A stretch of 64,000 nt of DNA from Glutamicibacter sp002979865 (GCF_050030965.1 NZ_CP188297.1:1674001-1738000); one strand, 5' to 3'. Counted from the stretch's first letter, positions 24,033 through 32,794 are shown. Numbers and translations are program-made. Notes: generated by a model from the sequence alone, not told the origin.

Positions 24033-25592
24033 CTAGCTGGTTTCGGTTCCGGGCAGGCCCTCATCTTGGCCGAGCCCCAGTACTCGCCGCACTTCGGGGG
24101 TCAATTGCACCTCGCAGGCCGCAGCCTCCTGGGGACGTTGAGGACAACGATCGTTGACATGATCAAATTTCTCCACGTTGTCCACGCTCTCGGGAACCGT
24201 GATTGACCGCAGCCCGTGCGGAGATACCCACGTCTTGGAGCCATCCGGGCAAGCGAAGACCTTCCAGCCAAGCGCGTGCTTGTACATCTGATGCTGCTTG
24301 CACAAGAGATGAGTGTTCTGCCGGGTAGTGTGGCCGCCCTGTCCATACGCTTCGATGTGATCAATTTCCGAACGATCGGGCAGGCGGCGGCAACCAGGGA
24401 AACCGCAATGCTGGTCGCGGTAACGCAGCAAATCGCGCAACCCCTGGGAAGGCCGATATTTCTTGGGCTCCACATCAATTGCGGCTCCCGTCCACGGGTC
24501 GGTCAGAACGCGCTGGAACGACGGAGCATCCGCGGCGATTTCCAACGCTACGCCGATTGGGATCGGCCCGTAACCTTCCAAATCAGCGAGGGCGCGAGCG
24601 GGATTCGCGAGCATTTCAATGGCTGGGATCGTGATGGCAACCCGTGGCTTCAGCGGCATGCCTTCCATTCCGGGCCAGCCATGCAGATACACGTCCGCAA
24701 GCACATCGGCTTCAACCTGCGTTTGCGTGCGCAGATCCTTGGAATCAGTGATCTGGGCGGCTGCCTGCTTTATCGAGTTGCGAATCGAATGGATGACATC
24801 AGCGCGGTGATGCAGCTGCAAGGTAGCCATGCCATTCTCCTCATTCCACACCTTGAGATTACGGGCTGCGAATGCGTTCTTCTGCCGGTTCTCTGCCGAA
24901 TTGGGATTCATCCGGTCGTGAAAGCGACGGGCCCGCTGGTAGACGGTCTCGTCGCAGGCTGTTCTTGCCAGAGGCAGCAAATTTTCCTCCATGCGGCCGA
25001 CCTGCTCCGGGGAAAGGTCTTGCGAGTATTTGACGATGTCGTGGGCGGCCTTAACGGTAATCTCACCTGCAGCGAGCGCGGCAAGGGTGGCTTTGCAGGC
25101 GTGGCGCAAGCCCTTGGCATGGAACATCCGCTTGCTGGCTTTACGGACGGATTCGCGCAATGCGACAGCTGACTCAGCTACGAAATTGGAGTTGATGACC
25201 TGCTCGCTGCCACGGTCTATGCCATAGTATTCGGCACTCTTGCTGGCTTCGGCTTCCTCGTCTGGGGTGTGGGCATGCTCGGTGGCAATCAGGTCATTGA
25301 AGGACGCGCTGACCTGCTCGACTCCGTCTGCCAGTAAAACGCAGATAGCGGCTTCAGCGCTGCTCATCAGGCGTTGGAGTTTCTTCAGGCGTTCCAATGC
25401 GTCTCCGGGCCCATCCACGGGGCCCGCATTGAATAGTTCGTCGGCAACCTGCTTGATGGGTCCGAAGAACAACTGGTGCTCGCGATGGGCGTCGAGCGCT
25501 GACGCTCTGTGCGACTCCATGCGGGTGCCCGGCGGGCGCAGTGGAAGGCGATGTTCATCGTCGTGATCGTCTAGATATGCGGGAATAGTCAT
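24033..25592 (-). CDS. DUF222 and HNH endonuclease domain protein
   Basis: The 519-residue protein has the actinobacterial 13E12/DUF222 region (about 60-400) followed by an HNH nuclease domain: CGFPGCRRLPDRSEIDHIEAYGQGG, then TRQNTHLLCKQHQMYKH, with paired Cys residues and the catalytic DH. Such proteins are common in multiple copies in Actinobacteria; their role is unclear, and mobility or repair has been suggested. No strong ribosome-binding site precedes the ATG at 25592. It is convergent with benR and has no functional link to the ben genes. Confidence 0.85.
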   Translation of the reverse strand: MTIPAYLDDHDDEHRLPLRPPGTRMESHRASALDAHREHQLFFGPIKQVADELFNAGPVDGPGDALERLKKLQRLMSSAEAAICVLLADGVEQVSASFNDLIATEHAHTPDEEAEASKSAEYYGIDRGSEQVINSNFVAESAVALRESVRKASKRMFHAKGLRHACKATLAALAAGEITVKAAHDIVKYSQDLSPEQVGRMEENLLPLARTACDETVYQRARRFHDRMNPNSAENRQKNAFAARNLKVWNEENGMATLQLHHRADVIHSIRNSIKQAAAQITDSKDLRTQTQVEADVLADVYLHGWPGMEGMPLKPRVAITIPAIEMLANPARALADLEGYGPIPIGVALEIAADAPSFQRVLTDPWTGAAIDVEPKKYRPSQGLRDLLRYRDQHCGFPGCRRLPDRSEIDHIEAYGQGGHTTRQNTHLLCKQHQMYKHALGWKVFACPDGSKTWVSPHGLRSITVPESVDNVEKFDHVNDRCPQRPQEAAACEVQLTPEVRRVLGLGQDEGLPGTETS

Positions 25593-25736
25593 AGTTAACG
25601 TTCGCGCAGATTATCGACAGTATCTTCTGGTTCGAAACCAATTGTGGATAAGTTCTAGAAAGTTTATACGAATGCGATTAAGCGTGATTCCGGCGCGAAA
25701 ATCGCTAGATCAGGGAAGGCAGTAATGGGTGCCGTG

Positions 25737-26237
25737 CTAGTTGCTAGTTGGATGCAGGGGGCGCGGCGGGCGGGTGAAGGCAGTTCGGATGCCAAAGGCT
25801 GCCATGGCTGCGAGTATGGCAAAGGCGAGGACGCTGGCCATGTACAGGGGTGCGGCTAGATCCGCGGCGGCATCGGCGTTCCAATCGGCAAAGGTGTCGC
25901 CCACCGAGTTCATATTGGCGAAGGAAGCGAAGAAATAAGCCGGTGCGCCTAAGGCAATGATCAGGCTCCAAGCTCCGATAGCCGCCCAGGCGGGCAGCTT
26001 GCGTCCGGCGGAAACTACCGGAACGAGCCAAGAAATGGCGAGGGCGGTTCCAGTGGCTGCGAAGACCCACCCTCCAAGCGAGTCGTAATTCTGGTCCATT
26101 GAGGCCATCTCGGAAATGGTTTCATCGAGGGAGAGTCCACTTGCTGCGGTCACGGCCCAATTGTTCATGAGCAGTGAGCCGTAAGCCGCGTAAGCCACGA
26201 TCATGGCGAACCCGGAGATGGCTAGAAGTTTACGCAT
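25737..26237 (-). CDS. Hypothetical four-helix membrane protein
   Basis: This 166-residue protein has an N-terminal hydrophobic segment (LLAISGFAMIVAYAAYGSLL) and three more near residues 55-75, 83-104 and 128-150, with a Pro/Arg-rich tail (RPPRPLHP). An acidic extracytoplasmic loop (SLDETISEMASMDQNYDSLGG) separates the first two. No family is recognised and the neighbours give no clue. Codon use is normal for the region, supporting a real gene. Confidence 0.65.
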   Translation of the reverse strand: MRKLLAISGFAMIVAYAAYGSLLMNNWAVTAASGLSLDETISEMASMDQNYDSLGGWVFAATGTALAISWLVPVVSAGRKLPAWAAIGAWSLIIALGAPAYFFASFANMNSVGDTFADWNADAAADLAAPLYMASVLAFAILAAMAAFGIRTAFTRPPRPLHPTSN

Positions 26238-26490
26238 GTCAGTAGCCTAACAGTGCACTAGTCAACTCGGTGGGATAACCAATACGCGTATGAGTTGGGC
26301 GTCCATGCTACTTCCTTGCACGATCAAGCTGTCCTGAGGCCAGCTGCCTGTATTCCAGTGCAAGAATCCGTGAATCAGATGCCCTTAGTCGGTAAGGTGC
26401 ATTATGTGCCGATCGGGAGCCCAAAGCGATCGCGCGAGCGATACCACCCAGCGCCGCAATGAGGCGCCAACCGTTAGAAGGAGACTAGGG

Positions 26491-26832
26491 ATGATCTTCA
26501 CCAAAAAAGGCGACGCCGCAGTTCTGGCCAAGCTCAGCACAGCTCCAGCACCCTATCGCGAGATTGCCGAACGGCTTCACGCCATAATCATGCAGAGCGC
26601 ACCATCGCTGGAGCCGATCGTCCGCTGGGGACTTCCGTTCTACGTCCGGGATGGCAAAGACGTCTGCTACATCAAGCCTGACAAGGACTTCGTAGCTTTC
26701 GGTTTTGGAGAAGTCGTGAATCCTGCCTACGAGGAAGGCTCCCACATGCATCCAGTTGCATGGACTATCACCTCGCTGGATTCTGCAACGGAAGACAGGA
26801 TCCGGGACCTGGTGAAGAAGGCCGCGGGCTGA
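26491..26832 (+). CDS. DUF1801 protein
   Basis: The 113-residue protein begins MIFTKKGDAAVLAKL and has the DUF1801 core: PYREIAERLHAIIMQSAPSLEPIVRWGLPFYVRDGKDVCYIKP and a C-terminal helix. It is a second, distant member of the family seen at 13153-13578. The start at 26491 has an excellent AGAAGGAG site; the earlier in-frame ATG at 26404 does not. Function is unknown. A hairpin follows 86 bases downstream. Confidence 0.8.
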   Translation: MIFTKKGDAAVLAKLSTAPAPYREIAERLHAIIMQSAPSLEPIVRWGLPFYVRDGKDVCYIKPDKDFVAFGFGEVVNPAYEEGSHMHPVAWTITSLDSATEDRIRDLVKKAAG

Positions 26833-26917
26833 TCCCGAGCAAGCTAGCTGGCCGCAAGATGAACAGTGCGCCCGCTGCAGGCAGCCGCATTGCCTGGAGT
26901 CCGTCCTCAAGTGCGCC

Positions 26918-26953
26918 GAAGGTCCCGGCAGCGTCATTGCTGTCGGGACCTTC
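26918..26953 (+). terminator. Terminator-like hairpin after the DUF1801 gene
   Basis: GAAGGTCCCGGCAGC at 26918-26932 pairs with 26939-26953 over 15 bp with one wobble and a six-base loop. No T tract follows. It lies between convergent transcripts and could serve both. Confidence 0.6.
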
Positions 26954-26985
26954 CGCTTCGCGTCGGTAGTACTGAGGGCAAAAGC

Positions 26986-27138
26986 CTAGGCGGCAAGCAT
27001 CGAGGTGCCGTGCTCCTCTTCTGGCATCCATCCGGTCCAGGCCCAGTGGTTCTGGGGTTCGCTGGCATCGGCAGCTCGGTGCGCGATGGATTGGGGTTGG
27101 AACTTCCCGGCTGGATCGTTCAGTGTTGAAGCATTCAT
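26986..27138 (-). CDS. Small ORF (50 aa) downstream of catA
   Basis: The predicted product begins MNASTLNDPAGKF, contains a Trp-rich segment NHWAWTGWMPEEE, and ends SMLAA. The ATG at 27138 has GGGAG about seven bases upstream, a good ribosome-binding site. It follows catA after a strong hairpin, on the same strand. I do not recognise the sequence. It could be a small cat-linked protein or the remnant of a larger gene; the start signal is the main reason to list it. Confidence 0.45.
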   Translation of the reverse strand: MNASTLNDPAGKFQPQSIAHRAADASEPQNHWAWTGWMPEEEHGTSMLAA

Positions 27139-27197
27139 GCTGCGCTCCCATTGGATTGGCGGGTGTTCGCCCGTTCGTCGAGGTTCCGGGTACGGCA

Positions 27198-27237
27198 ACG
27201 GCGGGGGTCCGGCCAATGCTGCCGGGACCCCCGCCGT
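27198..27237 (-). terminator. Hairpin after catA
   Basis: ACGGCGGGGGTCC at 27198-27210 pairs perfectly over 13 bp with 27225-27237, starting 19 bases after the catA stop. No T run follows on the minus strand. It probably ends the cat transcript or reduces expression of the small ORF beyond. Confidence 0.65.
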
Positions 27238-27255
27238 GTTGAGGCGCGCTGGGGC

Positions 27256-28113
27256 TTACTTCACAGGGTCGAGCACGAAGTCGTAGGTGACCTGCTTGCC
27301 GTTGCCCGATGCTGCTGGGTGCACGTCGAGCATCAGTTCCGGCTTCACCGCGGTGGCGATGTCGTCGTCGTTGTGCGCATCGCCCGGGAAGTACAGCTGG
27401 GCGGTGAGCAACTCGTGGCCCTCGGCGGAGACCTTCAGGTGCAGGTGCGCTGGGCGCCACGCGTGCCAGCCGGCGGCGGCGATCAGCTGGCCGCAGGCGC
27501 CGTCGGTCGGGATCTGGTACGGGGCTGGCTGCATGGTGTTGATCTGGAAGTTGCCTTCCTCGTCAGCAATGAAGGTGCCGCGCAGGTTCCACTCGGGGAT
27601 GCCAGGGGCGAACTGCGAGTAGAAGCCCTCTTCGTCTGCGTGCCACAGCTCGATCTTGGCGTTCTTCAGCGCCGAGCCGTCGGTGGAGCGGACCTGGCCC
27701 TGGAAGAGCAGGTTGGTGCCCTTCTCGTCCTCGCGCATCGAGATGGTGGCAGGGGTGTTCTGCGAAGGCGCTTCGGGCACGTAGTAAGGGCCTTCGATCG
27801 AGCCCTTGTTGCCTTCGCGGTGGTCGGTGGCGACCTCTTCCACCGAGTGCTCCAGCCACACGTCCAGGAACAATGGCCATTCGCCGTCGTCGCCAACCTT
27901 GATCAACCATGCCTTCAGGGCATTGAACTCGTCGTAGCTCACGCGCTCTTCGAGGATGATGTCGTTGGCGGCCTTGACGAGCTTGGAAGCAAGCATGTTC
28001 ACGCGCTCGGTGGAGGTCGCGATGCTGCCGAGCTTGCCGGAGTTGCGGAAGCTGTCGGTGGCGGCGTTGCCGGACTTGGCTGCAGTTGCGTCTGCTGGAG
28101 TTTCAGTGGTCAT
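27256..28113 (-). CDS. catA: Catechol 1,2-dioxygenase
   Basis: This 285-residue intradiol dioxygenase cleaves catechol to cis,cis-muconate using Fe(III). The iron ligands are recognisable: Tyr165 in GFYSQF, Tyr199 in APYQIPTDG, and His223 and His225 in RPAHLHLKV, with the spacing of characterised enzymes. An N-terminal helical dimerisation domain (about 30-100) with the lipid-binding-type features of the family precedes EGPYYVPEAP. It takes catechol from the Ben pathway. A 193-base gap with operator-like repeats separates it from catC, so it may have its own promoter. Confidence 0.95.
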   Translation of the reverse strand: MTTETPADATAAKSGNAATDSFRNSGKLGSIATSTERVNMLASKLVKAANDIILEERVSYDEFNALKAWLIKVGDDGEWPLFLDVWLEHSVEEVATDHREGNKGSIEGPYYVPEAPSQNTPATISMREDEKGTNLLFQGQVRSTDGSALKNAKIELWHADEEGFYSQFAPGIPEWNLRGTFIADEEGNFQINTMQPAPYQIPTDGACGQLIAAAGWHAWRPAHLHLKVSAEGHELLTAQLYFPGDAHNDDDIATAVKPELMLDVHPAASGNGKQVTYDFVLDPVK

Positions 28114-28181
28114 GGTGACTCCCCTAAATTATGTGGTGTGGCGGATGCGGATCCATACTGTGACCCCCATCATCCCGGGTG

Positions 28182-28260
28182 ATTGATATTCAATGTAGTG
28201 CAGCGTCTATGCCAAGTGAAATACTCATTTGTCGGCCATTGGAACGTTTTGAATATCAAT
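28182..28260. promoter_or_regulatory. Paired TTGA-N3-TCAA palindromes upstream of catA
   Basis: ATTGATATTCAA at 28182-28193 and TTGAATATCAAT at 28249-28260 are exact reverse complements 55 bases apart, and each is itself near-palindromic (TTGA-N3-TCAA). Two such sites flanking the probable catA promoter could bind one regulator and form a loop, or form a long stem in RNA. Confidence 0.5.
28216..28230. promoter_or_regulatory. Candidate CatR (LysR-type) box upstream of catA
   Basis: GTGAAATACTCATTT, 103 bases before catA, matches 13 of 15 positions with the sequence 78 bases before catR at 30688-30702. LysR-type regulators of catechol genes bind sites with an ATAC element, which is present here. 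A shared site before both genes supports common control. Confidence 0.5.
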
Positions 28261-28306
28261 GCTTGTGGGCTGGGACACGGAGGGAATCCGCCGGTCCGGA
28301 AAAGTC

Positions 28307-28585
28307 CTAGGCCAGCGAATTCGGATGCTTGGCCAGCGCGGTGACCTTGATCTTCATGTACGGGTACATCGGGAAGCCGCTGAGGATTTCGTGCAGTTCG
28401 TCGTTGGATTCGACGTTGTACAGCGAGTGGTTCGCGTACTCGCCGACCACGCGCCAGATGCCCTGCATCTTGCCGCTGCGCTGCAGGCTTGCGGAGTACT
28501 CCTTTTCCCGGGCCTGGAAGTCAGCGACTTGCTCATTGGTCAGGTGGTCCGGGAAAACAACGTCCATACGGGCGAGGAACAACAT
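28307..28585 (-). CDS. catC: Muconolactone delta-isomerase
   Basis: This 92-residue protein has the family start MLFLARMDVVFPDHL and the conserved stretches ANHSLYNVESNDELHEILSGFPMYPYMKIKVTALAKHP. It converts muconolactone to 3-oxoadipate enol-lactone and forms a decamer in known members. Length is exact for the family. It follows catB by 11 bases in the same operon. Confidence 0.95.
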   Translation of the reverse strand: MLFLARMDVVFPDHLTNEQVADFQAREKEYSASLQRSGKMQGIWRVVGEYANHSLYNVESNDELHEILSGFPMYPYMKIKVTALAKHPNSLA

Positions 28586-28596
28586 GGGGATCTCCT

Positions 28597-29718
28597 TTAG
28601 TTCGAGGTGGAAAGCACGTGGTCCTGGCGGTAGCGCGCCAGCTTGGATTCGTCGATGGCGGCGCCCACGCCGGGCACGGTGCGTACCGGAATGCGGCCGT
28701 TGACGATCTGCAGCGGCTCGGCGAGCAGGTCATCGGCCATGTCCAGGAAATTGGACAATTCGCCGGCGCGGCGGCTGGTGGCTTCGAAGGCCGCGCCGAA
28801 GGTCACCGTGGCCAGCGAACCGACCTGGGTGTCGATCTGGTTGCCCATGGTGACATCCACGCCCAGCCCGGTGCACAGGCCCAGGATTTCGGTGGCTTCG
28901 GTGAAGCCCGAGCGGGCGGTCTTGATGCAGATCGCGTTCGCGCCGCCGGAGAGCAGCTCGCGCGAGGCATCGCCCGCGGTGGGCGCGGACTCGTCGGCGA
29001 CGATCGGGATCGGGGAGCGTTCGACCAGGCGGCGTCGGCTCATCGCTTCCTTGGCATCGCACGGCTCTTCGAGCATGGTCAGACCCAGGCCCTCGGTCTG
29101 GCGCAGCACCTCCATGGACTCGTTCGCGCTCCAGCCGCGGTTGGCGTCCAGGTAGAGCTCCACGTCCTCGCCCAGCCCTTCGCGCAGCACGCGGCAGGCC
29201 TCGATGTCCAGGGCGAGCGGGCGGCGGCCGACCTTGAGCTTGAAGGTGGTGATGCCGTACTGCTCGCCGAAGCGCAGGGCCTCGTCGAGCAGCTCCTGGG
29301 CGGGCTTGAAGCCGAGCATGTGGCTCACGCGCATCGAGTCGGTGAAGCCGCCGAGCAGCTTGTGCACCGGCGTGCCCAGCGCCTGGCCGATGGCGTCCCA
29401 GACGGCGATGTCGATCGCGCCCTTGGCCACCTGGTTGTGGATGGTCCTATCCAGCACCTGGCGGATCTTGGCGCGGTCCATGATCTCCAGGCCGATCAGC
29501 TGCGGGGCGAAGACATCCTGCACGATCGCGACGATGGACTTCTGCGTCTCGCCGTAGGTGTACGGGCGCGGCGGGGCGTCGGCGGTGCCGATCACGCCTT
29601 CGTCGGTGTGCACGCGGATGAGCACGTGCTCGGCGGTGTGCACCTCGCCGCTGGCAAAGCGCAGCGGGTGGTTGTAGGGGATGGCGTAGGGGATTGTTTC
29701 AATCCGCTGGATTCGCAT
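28597..29718 (-). CDS. catB: Muconate cycloisomerase
   Basis: The 373-residue enolase-superfamily enzyme converts cis,cis-muconate to muconolactone. Catalytic and metal-binding segments are clear: TFKLKVGR (Lys base), DANRGW (Asp), EEPC (Glu), and ADES (Asp/Glu). The N-terminal capping domain starts MRIQRIETIPYAIPY. It overlaps the end of catR by about 20 bases, so the regulator and enzyme genes are cotranscribed, an arrangement unlike the divergent catR-catB of Pseudomonas. The next genes are catC and catA. Confidence 0.94.
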   Translation of the reverse strand: MRIQRIETIPYAIPYNHPLRFASGEVHTAEHVLIRVHTDEGVIGTADAPPRPYTYGETQKSIVAIVQDVFAPQLIGLEIMDRAKIRQVLDRTIHNQVAKGAIDIAVWDAIGQALGTPVHKLLGGFTDSMRVSHMLGFKPAQELLDEALRFGEQYGITTFKLKVGRRPLALDIEACRVLREGLGEDVELYLDANRGWSANESMEVLRQTEGLGLTMLEEPCDAKEAMSRRRLVERSPIPIVADESAPTAGDASRELLSGGANAICIKTARSGFTEATEILGLCTGLGVDVTMGNQIDTQVGSLATVTFGAAFEATSRRAGELSNFLDMADDLLAEPLQIVNGRIPVRTVPGVGAAIDESKLARYRQDHVLSTSN

Positions 29719-30610
29719 CGGGGTCCAGCCTTTCTAGGGGGTTGAGCAATGTGCAAAGTTCCAGGAAGTTGCGCACCAGCGCAGACTCGTTGCCGGCCTT
29801 CCAGGCGATCGCCAGGTCGACGGCCGGTGCGTTGCGCAGCGGCCGGAAGGTGATCCGGGTGCTGTGCGGCAGGTAGTGCGTGGTGGGCAGCAACCCGATG
29901 CCCAGGCCCGCGGCGACGAAGGTGAGCAGGGTGGAAGTTTCGCTGGCCACCTGCGCGATCTGCGGGGCGAAGCCCACGCGGCGGCAGGAGTCCATGATGA
30001 TGTTGTTCACCGCGGAGGATGGCGGGTAGCAGATGAACTTCTCGCCAGCCAGCTGTTCCAGGTCCAGCTCATCGTGGGCGGCGAGCGGGTGGCCCAGCGG
30101 CAGCGCCACGGCCAGGTGGTCGCGGTCCAGCAGCATGTAGTCCACCTCGGTGCCGCGCACCGGCGGGCGCAGGATAGCCAGGTCCAGGCGTCCCTCGACC
30201 AGTCCCTCGACCATCTGCGGGGTGAGCATTTCGCCCTGCACATTCAGCTGCAGGCCCGGCATCTGCTGGGAGCTGGCTTCGATGAGCTTGGGCATGATGC
30301 GCGAGGTGGCGCTGCCGGTGGAACCCAGTCGCAGCACGCCCAGCGCGCCTTGGCCCACGGTGCGCACATCGCGGGAGAGCTGGTCGAGCTCTGCGAGCAG
30401 GATGCGTCCGCGGCGCAGCAGCAGCTCGCCGGCGTTGGTCAGTTCCACCTTGCGCGTGGTGCGGATCAGCAGCTGGGTATCCAGGGTCTCTTCGAGCTGC
30501 TTGATCTGCTGGGAGAGCGGGGGCTGCGCGATATGCAGGCGCGCCGCTGCGCGGCCGAAATGGCGTTCTTCGGCGACGGCGACAAAGTAGCGAAGTAGTC
30601 TCGTGTCCAT
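29699..30610 (-). CDS. catR: LysR-type regulator of the cat operon
   Basis: This 303-residue LysR protein has the N-terminal helix-turn-helix RYFVAVAEERHFGRAAARLHIAQPPLSQQIKQLEETL and a C-terminal effector domain. The sequence is close to the CatR/BenM/ClcR group by its start (LLRYFVAVAEERHFGRAA). It probably responds to cis,cis-muconate. The ATG at 30610 with GGAG five bases upstream is preferred to a longer reading. The gene leads the catRBCA operon, so the activator would amplify its own synthesis. A candidate box lies at 30688-30702. Confidence 0.9.
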   Translation of the reverse strand: MDTRLLRYFVAVAEERHFGRAAARLHIAQPPLSQQIKQLEETLDTQLLIRTTRKVELTNAGELLLRRGRILLAELDQLSRDVRTVGQGALGVLRLGSTGSATSRIMPKLIEASSQQMPGLQLNVQGEMLTPQMVEGLVEGRLDLAILRPPVRGTEVDYMLLDRDHLAVALPLGHPLAAHDELDLEQLAGEKFICYPPSSAVNNIIMDSCRRVGFAPQIAQVASETSTLLTFVAAGLGIGLLPTTHYLPHSTRITFRPLRNAPAVDLAIAWKAGNESALVRNFLELCTLLNPLERLDPDANPAD

Positions 30611-30979
30611 GGTGCTCCGATCGTCGGACCGCGCGTCGAATGCGCAGAAGACGCTTGCTGGCAACTCTAACGCGGCGATCCAAGAGGGTGAAATACTTAT
30701 TCTGGGTCGATTGAGAGTCTACAAGTATGAATGGCTGGGTCGCGTTGTATTTGGCGGTTGATTCCCGGACCGGAATCATGTCGGGAAGCGCTGAATCGCC
30801 ACGGGTCCCATGTCGCCAATTGGCAACCAGCTTCGCTCCTTCTGCTGCCGCTGCAGGGGGCGGTCCCGTCCTGGCGCTTGGCAGCAGGGGAGGTCGCGGT
30901 TAGGGTGTGAATGTGACGCTGGGCACATCTTTTGCGCCCACGCAGATACCGACGACGTGATCCATGAAGGGGTACACAG
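30611..30979. other. Divergent intergenic region, catR and acyl-CoA ligase promoters
   Basis: This 369-base gap separates catR (minus) from the AMP-ligase (plus). It contains the catR-side box at 30688-30702 and an inverted partner AAGTAT at about 30723-30728. No gene is visible. The right half holds no clear promoter motif. Confidence 0.5.
30688..30702. promoter_or_regulatory. Candidate CatR autoregulatory box
   Basis: GTGAAATACTTATTC lies 78 bases before the catR start and is nearly identical to the sequence upstream of catA at 28216-28230. The ATACTTAT core and the nearby inverted ACAAGTAT (from 30721) fit a LysR-type recognition and activation site. Confidence 0.5.
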
Positions 30980-32593
30980 ATGAAGGCCTATGCCCAGGGC
31001 GAGAGTGAACCGCAGCTGATCGAAGAGACCATCGGCGCGAACTTCGAGCGCACTGCAGCCCGCTTTGGCCCGGCAGAAGCCCTGGTGGAATCGGCCACCG
31101 GGCGGCGTTGGAGCTGGAGCGAGCTGGATGCGCAGATCAACGCCCTGGCCAAGGGCCTGCTGGCCGCCGGCCTGGAGGCGGGAGACCGGGTGGGCATCTG
31201 GGCGCCTAACTGCGCGGAATGGGTATTCGCGCAATACGCCACCGCGAAGATCGGCGTCATCCTGGTCAACGTCAATCCTGCCTACCGCACCCACGAATAC
31301 GCCTACGCGGCCAACCACTCCGGGGTGCGCCTGCTGCTGGCGGTCTCCGAATTCAAGACCAGCAACTACCGTTCGATGGTGGAGGCGACCCGTGCCGACA
31401 CCCCGAGCCTCGAACGCGTGGTCTACGTGGACACCGGGGACTTCGCGCAATTGCTGGCCGAGGGCGAGCAGGTCAGCGACGAGGAGCTGGCCGGGCATCT
31501 GGCGGCCACCAAGCCCGGGGACCCGATCAACATCCAGTACACCTCGGGCACCACCGGCTACCCCAAGGGCGCGGTGCTCAGCCACCGCAACATCCTGAAT
31601 AACGGCTACCAGGTCACCGGCATGATCGACCTGGACGAGCACGACCGGCTGTGCATCCCGGTGCCGTTCTACCACTGCTTCGGCATGGTGATGGGCAACC
31701 TGGGCTGCACCTCCCGGGGCGCGACCATCGTCATCCCGGCCCCGGGCTTCGATGCCGAAACCACGCTGCGGGTAGTGGCGGAGGAGAAGTGCACGGGCCT
31801 GTACGGGGTGCCCACGATGTTCATCGCCATGCAGAACCTGCCCAATTTCAAGGACTTCGACCTCTCGTCGCTGCGCACCGGCATCATGGCCGGATCCATC
31901 TGCCCGGTCGAGGTGATGCGCCGCTGCATCGACGAGATGGGCATGGACGGGGTGTCCATTGCCTACGGCATGACCGAGACCTCGCCGGTCTCCTGCCAGA
32001 CCCGCAGCGACGACGATATCGAGCGCCGCACCTCCACCATCGGCCGGGTGCACCCGCATGTGGAAATCAAGGTGGTGGACCCGGTGAGCGGCGAAACCCT
32101 GCAGCGCGGGGAAACCGGCGAATACTGCACCCGCGGCTACTCGGTGATGCTCGGCTACTGGAACGACGAAGACAAGACCCGGGCGGCCATCGACGACGAG
32201 GGTTGGATGCACACCGGCGACTTGGCGGTGATGCGCGAGGACGGGTACTGCACCATCGTGGGCCGCATCAAGGACATGGTGATCCGCGGCGGGGAGAACA
32301 TCTACCCGGCGGAAATCGAGGAATTCCTCTACAAGCATCCGGATATCGAGGACGTGCAGGTGATCGGGGTGCCCGATGAGAAGTACGGCGAGGCGATCTG
32401 CGCCTGCATCCGCATGAGGGACGGCCGCGAACCCCTGGACGTCGCGGCCATCGGCGAATACTGCACCGGGCATCTGGCGCATTACAAGATCCCCGCCTAC
32501 GTGCAGATCCTGCAGGATTTCCCGACCACCGTCACCGGGAAGATCCGCAAGAACCAGCTGCGCGAGGATGCGGCGAAAGTGCTCGAACTGTAG
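30980..32593 (+). CDS. Fatty-acyl-CoA synthetase-like AMP-dependent ligase
   Basis: The 537-residue ANL-superfamily enzyme activates a carboxylic acid to its CoA thioester via an acyl-adenylate. Motifs are complete: YTSGTTGYPKGAV (P-loop), YGMTETSPV, the hinge GDLAVMREDGYCTIVGRIKDMVIRGGENIYP, and the catalytic Lys in TVTGKIRKNQLRE. Overall resemblance is to medium- or broad-chain acyl-CoA synthetases (AcsA/YngI-like). It is divergent from catR; a role with aromatic acids is possible but nothing in the active site can be read to show it. A weak GGGG site precedes the ATG. Confidence 0.88.
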   Translation: MKAYAQGESEPQLIEETIGANFERTAARFGPAEALVESATGRRWSWSELDAQINALAKGLLAAGLEAGDRVGIWAPNCAEWVFAQYATAKIGVILVNVNPAYRTHEYAYAANHSGVRLLLAVSEFKTSNYRSMVEATRADTPSLERVVYVDTGDFAQLLAEGEQVSDEELAGHLAATKPGDPINIQYTSGTTGYPKGAVLSHRNILNNGYQVTGMIDLDEHDRLCIPVPFYHCFGMVMGNLGCTSRGATIVIPAPGFDAETTLRVVAEEKCTGLYGVPTMFIAMQNLPNFKDFDLSSLRTGIMAGSICPVEVMRRCIDEMGMDGVSIAYGMTETSPVSCQTRSDDDIERRTSTIGRVHPHVEIKVVDPVSGETLQRGETGEYCTRGYSVMLGYWNDEDKTRAAIDDEGWMHTGDLAVMREDGYCTIVGRIKDMVIRGGENIYPAEIEEFLYKHPDIEDVQVIGVPDEKYGEAICACIRMRDGREPLDVAAIGEYCTGHLAHYKIPAYVQILQDFPTTVTGKIRKNQLREDAAKVLEL

Positions 32594-32794
32594 CCAAATG
32601 CCACCAGGCAGGGGCGCAAGGCACAGCGTTGCTTTGGGTGGAGGTGACCTTGGACATAAATACTGCGTCGATGATTTTTCCGACTGCTAGTTTTCCAAGT
32701 AGCTTGCCTTGGGCAAGCCCGGCATGATTCGCTGATCCAGATCAGGTCCAGGCCAGGGGTTGCCAAGGAATCCGAACGTGAATGGGGCGCGTAC

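Noticed and set aside
32594..32794. Possible c-di-GMP riboswitch before the glycosyltransferase
   Set aside because: A short GCTTGCC/GGCAAGC hairpin is present at 32702-32718, but I could not find the GEMM core or tetraloop-receptor elements.
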